A program made the position numbers and the translations under genes. Positions 1 to 7,924 of a stretch of DNA of 64,000 nt are shown piece after piece. Origin of the DNA: Pirellulales bacterium. GTDB lineage: Bacteria; Planctomycetota; Planctomycetia; Pirellulales; JAEUIK01. Every line of letters starts with the position of its first letter. Position 1 is the stretch's first letter. The DNA is taken from the NCBI GenBank assembly GCA_019694455.1, contig JAIBBY010000023.1:1-64000 (forward strand). Direction: 5' to 3'. Under the pieces are notes generated by a model. The model did no database searches. It worked only from the letters and a program-made list of their open reading frames with translations, and was not told the origin of the DNA.

Positions 1-741
1 GCCCCGCAGATAGGCGAAGGTCGTGTCGTCGGGGGCGATCATGCCTGCCCGCGCGCCCGCCTCGATCGACATGTTGGCCACCGTCATCCGCTCTTCCATC
101 GACAGGGCGCGAATCGCCTCGCCGGCGTATTCGATCACGTAGCCGGTGCCGCCGTCGGTGGTGATCTGCCCGATCAAGTACAAGATCAAGTCCTTGGCGG
201 TGACACCCGGCGGCAACTTGCCATCGACGCGCAGTTCCATCGTCTTGGGCTTGGATTGCAGCAACGTTTGCGTGGCCAGCACGTGCTCCACTTCGCTGGT
301 GCCGATGCCAAACGCCAACGCGCCAAAGGCGCCGTGTGTGGCGGTGTGGCTGTCGCCGCAAACGATGGTCATGCCCGGCTGCGTATAGCCCTGCTCGGGT
401 CCAATGACGTGGACGATTCCTTGTTCGGCGTCGTTCAGATCGTACAGGCGAACGCCGAACTCGCGGCAGTTGTTGCGGAGCGTGTCGATCTGCTGCTTCG
501 AGATTGGATCGGCAATCGGCAGCCGGCGATCGGTGGTTGGCACGTTGTGGTCGGGCGTGGCGATGGTCCGCTCCGGGCGGCGCACGCGGCGCCCCGCCAG
601 TCGCAATCCCTCGAACGCCTGAGCGCTCGTCACCTCATGCACCAGGTGCAGATCGATGTACAGGATCGTCTGCTCTCCTTTCGCGGCATGGACGACATGC
701 TCGTCCCAGATCTTCTCGAACATCGTGCGCGGTGCGGTCAT
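1..741 (-). CDS. leuC: 3-isopropylmalate dehydratase large subunit, partial (3' end outside the window)
   Basis: This is the N-terminal part (247 codons) of the aconitase-family large subunit that isomerises 2-isopropylmalate to 3-isopropylmalate in leucine synthesis. The frame is open to the left edge of the window, so the C-terminal part with the rest of the Fe-S ligands is missing here. Visible family signatures are [10 protein letters not shown] near the start, the [18 protein letters not shown] block, [20 protein letters not shown] and [21 protein letters not shown]. The ATG at 741 gives the usual [15 protein letters not shown] start; no strong ribosome binding site is seen before it. 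The partner leuD is not in the window and would be expected to the left. Confidence 0.96.
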   Translation of the reverse strand, partial: MTAPRTMFEKIWDEHVVHAAKGEQTILYIDLHLVHEVTSAQAFEGLRLAGRRVRRPERTIATPDHNVPTTDRRLPIADPISKQQIDTLRNNCREFGVRLYDLNDAEQGIVHVIGPEQGYTQPGMTIVCGDSHTATHGAFGALAFGIGTSEVEHVLATQTLLQSKPKTMELRVDGKLPPGVTAKDLILYLIGQITTDGGTGYVIEYAGEAIRALSMEERMTVANMSIEAGARAGMIAPDDTTFAYLRG

Positions 742-948
742 AGCAGTACGGGCTGTGCTGGGGTTCGCGGGGGCGTGGCGGCCGCTGGCAGCGCCGCGCG
801 GTTCAGGCCGGCGCAAGATGCGCGACCGGGAATGAACGGACCTGTCAATATATCAGCGATTGGGTCAGTCGGGGAGGACGCCGTTTATGGCAATCCCGGC
901 GGCGAAAAGGTTCGCGGCCATCTGAACATTGCCTGACGGGGCCGGGTT

Positions 949-1146
949 TCAGACCGACAGGTCGAGCTGATCGCCTCGGTCGGGGGCTTTGCCTGCCTGG
1001 GCGGCGGAAGCCAATAGCTCGGCGACGGCGGCGCCTTGCAGTCGCGCGGCGTCGAGTCGCTTGCTGGCGAGCACAACCGCGATTTGACCCGCCAGGGCTT
1101 CGGATTGTGCGGCTTGCACGGCCGGCAGGCTGCTGATGTCGCTCAT
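949..1146 (-). CDS. YjfB-like putative motility protein, small
   Basis: A 65-residue protein starting MSDISSLPAVQAAQ and ending GDQLDLSV. The short length, the helical Ala/Gln-rich body and the closing G-x-x-LD(I/L)xV pattern resemble the YjfB family of small 'putative motility' proteins described from Bacillus; this is recognised by pattern only, not by search. The frame is open upstream to 1260, but the ATG at 1146 gives the family-like N-terminus and has GGGCG shortly before it. It stands alone, about 200 bases from leuC, and no flagellar genes are visible in the window, so a motility role cannot be supported by context. Confidence 0.55.
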   Translation of the reverse strand: MSDISSLPAVQAAQSEALAGQIAVVLASKRLDAARLQGAAVAELLASAAQAGKAPDRGDQLDLSV

Positions 1147-1363
1147 GGTGTCGCCCGGTTCGCTGAGGAGCGCCGCTGTGGCGCAATTTGATGTTGGATC
1201 GGCGACGGCGACCCTGGGGCGTGAAACTTCAATAGAAACGACCGGTTGTATAGGACACAACCGTCGCGCAATGTCCCGATTTGACGCCGGCCAGGCCGCA
1301 AGTCTCGCGGCAACCTAGCCTTGGGATGAGGACGTTCCATATTCCCAAGCTCGGCCATTCATC

Positions 1364-1843
1364 ATGTCTACGCGGCGAATCTCTACCCCGGCTGTGATTG
1401 CCATCGATCTGAGTTTGCTCGTCGGCAGTTTGCTGGTGCTGGGTAGCGCGATCTCGATGGCCTGGGCGTCGACCGGCATCGAGGCGCTACCCGAGCGGGC
1501 AAATGCCCGCGTCTTGGCCATGGAGCTTTATGCGGCGCAGCGGCAATCGGTGAACAGTGGCGAGCCGGTCGAAGTGGTGATCGAGGCGGCGGGAGATCGG
1601 CCAGCGGCGTATACGATCGCGATGCAGGGGCGGCCGATCGGCTTCTATCGTTTGCCTAACCGCCGCGAATTTCAGCCGCAGTTTGCGGTTTCGGCCGCGC
1701 CGCGGCGAATCGAGTTCTTGCCCGATGGCGGGGTGACGGAGCCGGCCGTCATCGAGTTGGCGGCGCCCGAGGGAAGCTGGCGGGTGACCGTGGGCGCCGC
1801 AGGCGAGGTGCGAATCATAGAACCGCAGGCGCCTGGTCGCTGA
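1364..1843 (+). CDS. Pseudopilin-like (GspH/FimT-like) single-TM protein with degenerate cleavage site
   Basis: 159 residues. A hydrophobic helix at about residues 9-34 is followed by a periplasmic-type domain with beta-strand character, like that of minor pseudopilins such as GspH/FimT. A normal type IV prepilin would show G-F-T-L-x-E before the helix. Here the region reads RISTPAVIAIDLSLL, with no clear glycine at -1 and an aspartate where Glu5 is expected. Features that fit a GspH-like domain are ARVLAMELYAAQRQSVNSGEPVEVVIE and the hydrophobic alternation after it. No other type II secretion or pilus genes are adjacent. It could equally be a membrane-anchored protein of another family. Confidence 0.55.
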   Translation: MSTRRISTPAVIAIDLSLLVGSLLVLGSAISMAWASTGIEALPERANARVLAMELYAAQRQSVNSGEPVEVVIEAAGDRPAAYTIAMQGRPIGFYRLPNRREFQPQFAVSAAPRRIEFLPDGGVTEPAVIELAAPEGSWRVTVGAAGEVRIIEPQAPGR

Positions 1844-1913
1844 GCCGGTTTCTGTTAATTTTCGGCCAGCTTTCTGAATGTCTTGACTGGCGATCGCCGC
1901 CAAACTAGTCTCA

Positions 1914-1932
1914 TAGGGTCAGCCGAACCCTA
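1914..1932. other. Hairpin TAGGGT/ACCCTA after the pseudopilin-like gene
   Basis: A 6-bp perfect stem with a 7-base loop (CAGCCGA), 70 bases after the stop at 1843. It is not followed by a clean T-run, though ATTTT occurs some 15 bases on. It may be a weak terminator or have no function. Confidence 0.25.
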
Positions 1933-1998
1933 GTCTGCTGGGTATTTTGCTAGTGACCTTCCGCAATTGAGCCGCTCTTTGCCCCTCTGTGGCAAGGA

Positions 1999-2127
1999 TT
2001 AATCGCGCCCGAGTGGCGCCTTCTTACTGGCTCTTTCCGCTGACCCCTTGAACCGCGCAAGCTGCTCGCCGTGGTATTTGCGCGTCACATAGTCCGCTGC
2101 TTCAACCGAAATGCTCTCTCGCTCCAT
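1999..2127 (-). CDS. Possible 42-residue small protein
   Basis: A short frame starting MERESISVEAADYV and ending KKAPLGRD. Its codon choice and its charged, helical composition look more like coding sequence than the neighbouring frames do. It lies in the 315-base gap between the pseudopilin-like gene and the cyclophilin and is read away from the latter. Longer in-frame starts exist up to 2226 but would overlap the cyclophilin. No family is recognised; it may be chance. Confidence 0.25.
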   Translation of the reverse strand: MERESISVEAADYVTRKYHGEQLARFKGSAERASKKAPLGRD

Positions 2128-2158
2128 CACCCTAATTCGAAAATCAAGAGGCCCATTC

Positions 2159-2869
2159 ATGTCTCGTTGGTCTTGGCTCGTTATTGCGCTGGCGGCATTG
2201 ATCGCCTCGCCCGCGTTGGCCACCACGGTTCATATCGAAACCAATCTGAACGTGCCCGGCGTTGGCAATTCGTTCGACATTTTGCTCTACGACGACGTAG
2301 CGCCGATCACCGTGGACAACTTTTTGAACTACATCACCTCGGGCCGCTACAACAACAGTTTCTTCCATCGCTCGGTGAACAACTTCGTCGTGCAAGGGGG
2401 GGGCTTCACTTGGGATGGCTCGAAGGTGGTTCCACTGACGACCGACCCGCCGATTCAAAATGAGTATCAACTGTCGAACGTGCGCGGCACGATCGCCATG
2501 GCGCAAACGGCCGGCAACATCAACAGCGCCACCAGCCAGTTCTTCTTTAATACGGTCGACAACACCGGCTCGCTCGATCCGCAGAAGTTCACCGTGTTTG
2601 GACAGGTGCTCGGCGCCGGCATGGATGTGATCGACGCCATCGCGGGACTGAAGATTTTCAACGCGGGGGGGCCGCCCTTCAACGAACTGCCGCTGCAGGA
2701 CTACGACGCGAAAAACAACATCGCCACCGAGAACCTGGTGATCATGACCAGCGTGACCGTGGTTCCGGTGCCGGAGCCGCAGACCCTGGCGCTGGCGGCC
2801 ACTGGCGGAGTCGCTCTGTTGGGTCTGGCGTCGCGCTGGCGCCGCAAGCGTGCCAAGCAGAGCAGCTAG
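2159..2869 (+). CDS. Secreted cyclophilin-type peptidyl-prolyl isomerase with PEP-CTERM tail
   Basis: 236 residues. A signal peptide (about 1-21, ending SPALA) is followed by a cyclophilin domain with the family's FFHR at 68-71, Gln79 in the VVQGGGF segment, the GTIAMAQT strand and SQFFFNT. These cover the catalytic Arg/Phe/Gln region of peptidyl-prolyl cis-trans isomerases. The C-terminus carries VPEPQTLALAA, a hydrophobic helix and an Arg/Lys-rich end, which is the PEP-CTERM sorting signal processed by an exosortase. The protein is therefore probably exported and sorted to the envelope or outside. The ATG at 2159 is chosen because AGAGG lies about 8 bases upstream and it gives a clean signal peptide; the frame is open further upstream. 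Its transcript converges on the PEP-CTERM gene at 3051. Confidence 0.9.
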   Translation: MSRWSWLVIALAALIASPALATTVHIETNLNVPGVGNSFDILLYDDVAPITVDNFLNYITSGRYNNSFFHRSVNNFVVQGGGFTWDGSKVVPLTTDPPIQNEYQLSNVRGTIAMAQTAGNINSATSQFFFNTVDNTGSLDPQKFTVFGQVLGAGMDVIDAIAGLKIFNAGGPPFNELPLQDYDAKNNIATENLVIMTSVTVVPVPEPQTLALAATGGVALLGLASRWRRKRAKQSS

Positions 2870-2928
2870 CGCTCTGATTCCGAGCGCCTTCTTTAGCGCG
2901 CGAGAATAACGCCCTGTACCCCAACCAT

Positions 2929-2968
2929 GCCGTCTGCTGAAGCCTTGTGCTCCGCTTCAGCAGGCGGC
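2929..2968. terminator. Strong bidirectional terminator hairpin
   Basis: A 15-bp stem (2929-2943 with 2954-2968, one G-U pair) with a 10-base loop, lying between two convergent genes that end at 2869 and 3051. On the plus strand it is followed by TTTGGCGTTT. Position and strength fit a shared terminator. Confidence 0.75.
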
Positions 2969-3050
2969 TTTGGCGTTTAGGGGGGCGTACAAATTTCCTC
3001 TTGGCAGCTCATCGTGCTTATGTGGTCAGCGACGCGCTCAGTTCCGCAAT

Positions 3051-3752
3051 CTAGCACCGTCGCACGCGGCGGCGACCAGCAAGCGCCAGTCCCAATAGTC
3101 CGACAGCGGCCAGCGCCAGCGTGTTTGGCTCGGGCACAATGCCCGTCACCAGGTTGGCGCCTTCTGTCGTGCCATAGGCGAAGGTCACGGCCGAGATCGA
3201 CGAAGCCGCCGTCACACCGGTCACTTTCAACGTGAAGGTGGCGGATTCCGCAAGAAACGGATTGTGTGGCCCGTTGCCGGCGATCGAGCCATTGGCGTTT
3301 GCGTACGTGGGACCGCCGGGTGGACCGATAATGAGGTGCGCCGGACCGATCTTTGTCCCGAGCACGTTGAGAAACAGATCGGAGCCGGCAGTCGACAGAT
3401 CCCAACCGGTGTCGCCGACGGCGCCATCGACGTACGTGCCGGCCTTGGCGATGGTGCGGTCGAGGCCTGCGCTCGTGGTGATTGAACCACTGTTCTGACC
3501 GGTGCTAATGGTGAACTGCAAGCCGCTCAGGTTTTGCACCACCGAGGTGGGGTCGGCCTCCAAATTCTCCAACAGCACGACTACGGTGTCGGCCGACGTG
3601 GTGAAGGTCGCCTTGGCGCTGACCGTCTGTCCGCCGGTCGTGGCGCCCGCGGGCGTAAAAAAAGAGACGATGCCCGCGTCGGCTGGTGGCGCCCATCCGC
3701 TGATCGCGAGGGCGAACAGAAAAGCCCCAAGAGAAATGCTGCTGAATCGCAT
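3051..3752 (-). CDS. PEP-CTERM sorted secreted protein of unknown function
   Basis: 233 residues with an N-terminal signal peptide (about 1-26, ending PPADA), a beta-rich Thr/Gly-rich body and a C-terminal PEP-CTERM signal: VPEPNTLAL at about 206, a hydrophobic helix and GRRRVRR at the end. The body has no recognised enzyme motif. Its overall plan is that of the many exported planctomycete proteins handled by the exosortase system. The start at 3752 gives a complete signal peptide, with AAAGGAGCTAG upstream on the coding strand. It may belong to the envelope or extracellular matrix. Confidence 0.85.
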   Translation of the reverse strand: MRFSSISLGAFLFALAISGWAPPADAGIVSFFTPAGATTGGQTVSAKATFTTSADTVVVLLENLEADPTSVVQNLSGLQFTISTGQNSGSITTSAGLDRTIAKAGTYVDGAVGDTGWDLSTAGSDLFLNVLGTKIGPAHLIIGPPGGPTYANANGSIAGNGPHNPFLAESATFTLKVTGVTAASSISAVTFAYGTTEGANLVTGIVPEPNTLALAAVGLLGLALAGRRRVRRC

Positions 3753-4319
3753 TGGCTAGCTCCTTTCGAACCATGATTCATCACGCGGAAGCGAGTGTTG
3801 ACTAGCATTGGCTGGCTGCGTGCTTCGAGGGATCGGGAGCTACCCAGAACGATGAGTCACCGGTCCAATTGCCGGCACGATCCATGCGCATGGCAGTTTG
3901 TGCGATGCAGCGCCGCCAAGTATCGCCGCCTGCCGCCCACATCAGCGGCAAGCGTTTGGCGAGCGTTGTGTCGTCGGCGCGAACCGCGCAAGAGATGCGA
4001 TGTCGACCTTAGCGTGCTGCTATGAGTCGCATCGGTTTAGCGGCTCTCAACTCACCGTCATTAGCGGCGCCAGAGACCCAGAAAGCACAGCCCGCAACTA
4101 CCCCGGCTGTCAATCAACAGGCTAATCCCCCACCATTGGGGTGCAACGAATTTTCTGTTACATGAACGATGATTCACGCAGGTACAGTCGTCCGTCGGGT
4201 GCGCCGAACGAAATCGTATGTCGAAGGTTGACTGGTCGCATCGGCGCCGCGACATGGCGAGTCGGCTTGACCAATTAGAGCGGCGATGATCTGAGCGAGC
4301 CTAGGTTACAGTGGCGCAT
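3753..4319. other. Intergenic stretch without a supported gene
   Basis: About 570 bases between the PEP-CTERM gene and the small plus-strand gene at 4320. Only short frames are present, with Arg/Cys-rich translations that do not look coded. No tRNA, repeat or convincing terminator was seen. It should hold the promoters of both divergent neighbours. Confidence 0.4.
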
Positions 4320-4598
4320 ATGAAGTTCGGTTTTCGACGGCCCTCCTTCAAGAAGCGCATCGCGGCGCGAACCTCGCTCAAGCGGCTCGCCCGAAGTTCG
4401 CTCGGGCTGCGCGTTCCCAAGGGTTGGGGTTGGCTGACCAACCCGCGCAAGGCGCTCTACAACCGTGTGTATCGCCGCACTACCTTCGGCATCGAAGACT
4501 TGTTTGACACTCGGCGCCGATCGCGGGCTGGTTGCCTGGTGCTGTTGCTTGCCGGCGTGGGCGGCATGGGCGCGCTGGTTATTGCGCAGTGGAGTTGA
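4320..4598 (+). CDS. Small basic protein with C-terminal membrane helix
   Basis: 92 residues. The first 60 are strongly basic: MKFGFRRPSFKKRIAART, then KGWGWLTNPRKALYNRVY and RRTTFGIEDLF. The end is a hydrophobic helix (GCLVLLLAGVGGMGALVIA). From memory, small proteins with the same plan (FKTPSxKKxIxART, then GWxxNPKKAxYNKVYxxTT) occur widely in Gram-positive bacteria and phage-related loci without a known function; this was not checked. The ATG at 4320 is preferred over a GTG at 4311 because it gives the family-like start. It is isolated and converges on the TolC-like gene. Confidence 0.6.
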   Translation: MKFGFRRPSFKKRIAARTSLKRLARSSLGLRVPKGWGWLTNPRKALYNRVYRRTTFGIEDLFDTRRRSRAGCLVLLLAGVGGMGALVIAQWS

Positions 4599-4781
4599 AG
4601 TCGCCCCGCGCGCCGCGCATGTTGAACGCATTCCGCAAGCGAGGCAAAAACGGACATCACCATCGAATGGCAATCTGGCAAGAGGTACGCGCCGTGCTGC
4701 CGCCAGCAATGAAAGAAGCTCGCCAGGCATTACACCAGCGAGCTTGATGAACGGTTAGCGATTGCTAACGCACGCGCTTGG

Positions 4782-7025
4782 CTACTGTGGACGCACGCCA
4801 ACCACCGAGGCCCGCGGCGCCTGCGCGGCTTGATACTGCACCGGCCGCACGCCGGGAGGAGCGAGGCGTCCGCCGGTCGCCGGCGCCGGCCAGTCGGCCA
4901 TGCCTTGCATGGGGCGCGGCGCGGCGCCGAACTTGGGCGCCGTCGGCACCGCGAAGGGGGCATTGGGTCCCGCGGCCGGGGCGGGCATGTTGGCGCCGGT
5001 GGCCGTGGGCGAAATCTCGCCCGTCGGTCGCGGCGCGCCCGCTGGCACTTCCTCGACTTCGGCCGGGGCCGGCGCGGTGAGGATGGTTCCGCCCGCCGCG
5101 TCGTAGCCGTGAATGTGCTGCTGGTAGCGTCCGCGGCTCATCACGCGAGGCTGCGTGAAGCCGTAGTCGATGAACATGGCGGCGTCGCGTTCGCGAGCCC
5201 GCTTGAGGGCGTCGTAGTAGGCCTTGGCCGGCCAGGGGCCTTCGTTCAAGAACACGCCGTTGTATTCCAGCAGCGAGCCCTTGCGCAGGTGCACATCGCG
5301 GATGGCCAACATGTAATCGACCAGCGAACGGTAGTAGCTGCTCTCGGCGTCGGCCAGGCGGCGTTGGGCGTCGAGCACCAGGTCGAGCGTGACGGTGCCG
5401 GTTTCGTAGGCGGCCTTGACCGCCTCCACGTTGCGCTCGGCGGCCACGCGGCGGTTGAAGTTGGTTTGGCTCAGGCCATAGTAGCGATCGACGTTGCGCA
5501 TCGCGTCGCTCAATTGATGCGAGACTTCCAACTCTTCGTCCTGCAGCACGGCCCGTTCGCGAGTGAGCAACAGTTGCATGTTGCGCACCGCCGCCAACTC
5601 TTTGCGGAAGCCAATGTTCATCTGGAAGGTGAGGCCCAGTTGCCACTCTTGGAACGTGCCGCGAGTGAGGGTTTGCATGGCGTTGGAGAACGGCGCGCCG
5701 GTGCGGTTGGCGTACCACCAATCGTCGCCCCAGCCCAGCCAGCGATAGCGGCCGTTGGCGTCCAAACGCGGCAAGAGGAAGTTCTTGGTGGCGATCAACT
5801 CCATCTCGCGCTGCTTGACGCGCCACTTCTGGCGTCGCAGTTCGGTCGAGCGGGCGAGCGACTCCGCATGCGTCTCATACCAGTCGAGATTGAGTCGGGC
5901 GATGGTTGGCTCGTCCGATGGGCGAATCAGCCGGCCGTCGGTTGAGGCCAGGCCCATGATGTAACGCACGCGGTTCTCGGTGGAGTAAAGCTGGCTGAGC
6001 GCGTTCTCGACCTGGGCACGGAACAGAAAATACTGCTCGCGTGCCTGGGCCTCTTTCTCCGCCTCGCCGCCGACGGCGCTAACGATGTACAAGGCATAGA
6101 CGCGCCGCCAAGTTTGCAGGGCACTGTCGCGTCCGGCGATCAAAGCGTCGAGGTTGCGATAGTTGAAGTACAGCTCCCAGTAGGCGGTTTCCAAGTCGCG
6201 GATCATCGTGCGCACGCCAATCTCGAAGTCGGCCAGCGAGATGTCGTGATTGATGCGCGCCAGGATCACGCCGTTGGCGAAGAAGAAGCCCGGCTGGGCG
6301 TTGGGCCCCGCGATGCGATTGAACTGCACGCCGGCCCCTTGCAACAACGGATGACGGAACTCGGCCTCGATGTTCTGGTTCCAGTCGCTGGGGAACTGAC
6401 GGGTGGGGTTGTTGTTGTATTCATAGAAGGTGTTCGACCGCATGAAGAACTGACCGCCCGTGGCAGTCGTCTTGCTGATTTGCGTGGTGTTCTGCCCCAG
6501 GTCTTGTTCGAAGACTGGCGCGAAGATCGCCTGACCGAAGAAGCCGGTCACGTTCACCGGTCGGTCGTTCTTGGCCCACATCATGCTGCTGGCCAACTGC
6601 GCGTCGAACGCGGCCAGGGCGGCCTCCACGCCGATGCGCGGGTTCGACTCGGCGATGGCCGGATCGTACACGGTGGGGAAGCTGTCGGGCGCCTGGCTCA
6701 GCAGGGCCGGCGGTTGCACCACCTGGCCGCCGATGGTGCGCATGACGCGGGAGTTTTGCAGCGTGACCTTGACGGCCTCTTGCAAGGTGAGGTCCCAAAT
6801 CTCGCGCGGCTGCGAGTTCTTCAGCGAGAAGGGCGCCAGCGCCCCATCGACATCGGCCAGGCGCTGCGTTTCGACGTCGGCGTATTCGATCTCGGTCGCC
6901 ACACCCCGGTAGTGCGACAGGTCGCCATCTTCAAAGAAGTAGAACGGCTGCGACGGCGTGCAGCCGGTGGCCACCATCATGGCGCAGGTCAGGACCGCCC
7001 AAATCTTATGTAGTTGCCGATTCAT
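4782..7025 (-). CDS. TolC-family outer-membrane efflux lipoprotein
   Basis: 747 residues. The N-terminus is a lipoprotein signal with a lipobox (VATGC, Cys22). The body is long and helical with features of the outer-membrane efflux family: the ETAYWELYFNYRNLDAL segment, ERNVEAVKAAYETGTVTLDLVLDAQRRLADAES near the second repeat, and EYNGVFLNEGPWP. The C-terminal 130 or so residues are Pro/Ala-rich and probably unstructured. It would form a trimeric export duct with an RND or ABC partner. No membrane-fusion gene is adjacent; the MMPL transporter at 17.6-20.1 kb is of another type. The ATG at 7025 has AAGGA 8 bases upstream and gives the lipobox; the frame is open to 7136. Confidence 0.88.
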   Translation of the reverse strand: MNRQLHKIWAVLTCAMMVATGCTPSQPFYFFEDGDLSHYRGVATEIEYADVETQRLADVDGALAPFSLKNSQPREIWDLTLQEAVKVTLQNSRVMRTIGGQVVQPPALLSQAPDSFPTVYDPAIAESNPRIGVEAALAAFDAQLASSMMWAKNDRPVNVTGFFGQAIFAPVFEQDLGQNTTQISKTTATGGQFFMRSNTFYEYNNNPTRQFPSDWNQNIEAEFRHPLLQGAGVQFNRIAGPNAQPGFFFANGVILARINHDISLADFEIGVRTMIRDLETAYWELYFNYRNLDALIAGRDSALQTWRRVYALYIVSAVGGEAEKEAQAREQYFLFRAQVENALSQLYSTENRVRYIMGLASTDGRLIRPSDEPTIARLNLDWYETHAESLARSTELRRQKWRVKQREMELIATKNFLLPRLDANGRYRWLGWGDDWWYANRTGAPFSNAMQTLTRGTFQEWQLGLTFQMNIGFRKELAAVRNMQLLLTRERAVLQDEELEVSHQLSDAMRNVDRYYGLSQTNFNRRVAAERNVEAVKAAYETGTVTLDLVLDAQRRLADAESSYYRSLVDYMLAIRDVHLRKGSLLEYNGVFLNEGPWPAKAYYDALKRARERDAAMFIDYGFTQPRVMSRGRYQQHIHGYDAAGGTILTAPAPAEVEEVPAGAPRPTGEISPTATGANMPAPAAGPNAPFAVPTAPKFGAAPRPMQGMADWPAPATGGRLAPPGVRPVQYQAAQAPRASVVGVRPQ

Positions 7026-7413
7026 TCGCGGTAATTCCTTGGGGGCTTGCCGTCGCTTCGGCCGGATCGCCCTGCTGGCGATCTTTCCGGGCCGATGAGG
7101 CCTTCCCAAATTCACGCTGATCGCGGCCAAACCCACGCTGCGCGCAATCCGCGCGGCATAGTCGGCACGCTTGGTATCGGCGCCCTAACCCGCAAACTTG
7201 GAAGAATCCGCACAACCCGCGTGACCGCTACCAGAAGTGGGGAAGGATGGCCGGAAGCGAGGCGAGCCTGGCAAGGCGGAGAAACCGGGCGGGAATGTCC
7301 GGCGAAGGGAGGCCGGTATACAGCGCCAGCGCGATGCGAAGTTCGGCGAGCCGCAGTACAGGCCGACTGCTAGCTTGCTGGCGATGCCGTGTGCCCCGCT
7401 GGCTCGCGGCTGT
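7026..7413. other. Intergenic stretch without a supported gene
   Basis: Nearly 390 bases between two minus-strand genes. Only short shadow frames are present. It probably carries the promoter for the TolC-like gene, but no clear -35/-10 pair could be picked. Confidence 0.4.
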
Positions 7414-7890
7414 CTATAAAAACATGCCCAGGTAGCCGCCAGCGCTTTCCATTTGCGCCTGCGCCTGCTGGGCGCGCTGGTGCGCCTTTTCCAGATCGCC
7501 GGCGGCGATGTACTGGTCGAACTCGACCTGCACGGCGCGCGGCACCGTCTCCAAGAACCAATGGACGATCGGCTCGGTGAGCCAGTCGCAGGTTTCGCGC
7601 ACCAGCTCCACGTCGAGCGCGCACGACAAGGTCTTTTCGTCGGCCTCGTCGGTCAGCACGGTCCCTTCAAACCGAAACTCGAGCATGCCGCGCGCTTCGT
7701 CGTTGGTGAGGTGAAATGTGCAGTCGGCGTTGTATAAATAGTACGAGTTGTGCGAGCCGTGCGTCTCGATGGCGTGCTTGATGCGCCGGCAGCGCTCTTG
7801 GTACTTGGGCGACGCGTCGAGCGGGATATCGAGCCGCCCCACACTGCGCAGCGGCAAACAGTCGAAGCCGATCTCCACGAAACGTCCCAT
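7414..7890 (-). CDS. Conserved-looking protein of unknown function
   Basis: 158 residues starting MGRFVEIGFDCLPLRSVGRLD. The N-terminal half is beta-strand-like with HGSHNSYYLYNADCTFHLTNDEARGMLEFRFEGTVLTD, and the C-terminal half is helical and Gln/Ala-rich. No signal peptide or membrane segment is seen, so it is likely cytoplasmic. The second ATG (7890) is chosen because AGGAGG lies 9 bases before it, while the ATG at 7896 is only 3 bases away. It follows the gene ending at 7925 by 34 bases on the same strand, so the two are probably co-transcribed. The family was not recognised. Confidence 0.75.
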   Translation of the reverse strand: MGRFVEIGFDCLPLRSVGRLDIPLDASPKYQERCRRIKHAIETHGSHNSYYLYNADCTFHLTNDEARGMLEFRFEGTVLTDEADEKTLSCALDVELVRETCDWLTEPIVHWFLETVPRAVQVEFDQYIAAGDLEKAHQRAQQAQAQMESAGGYLGMFL

Positions 7891-7924
7891 CGCCATGCTC
7901 CTCCTTGCGCGGCCGTCGCGCTTT

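Noticed and set aside
845-1186. A minus-strand 113-residue open frame rich in Arg, Pro and Ser
   Set aside because: The translation has shadow-like composition and lies across the YjfB-like gene in another frame.
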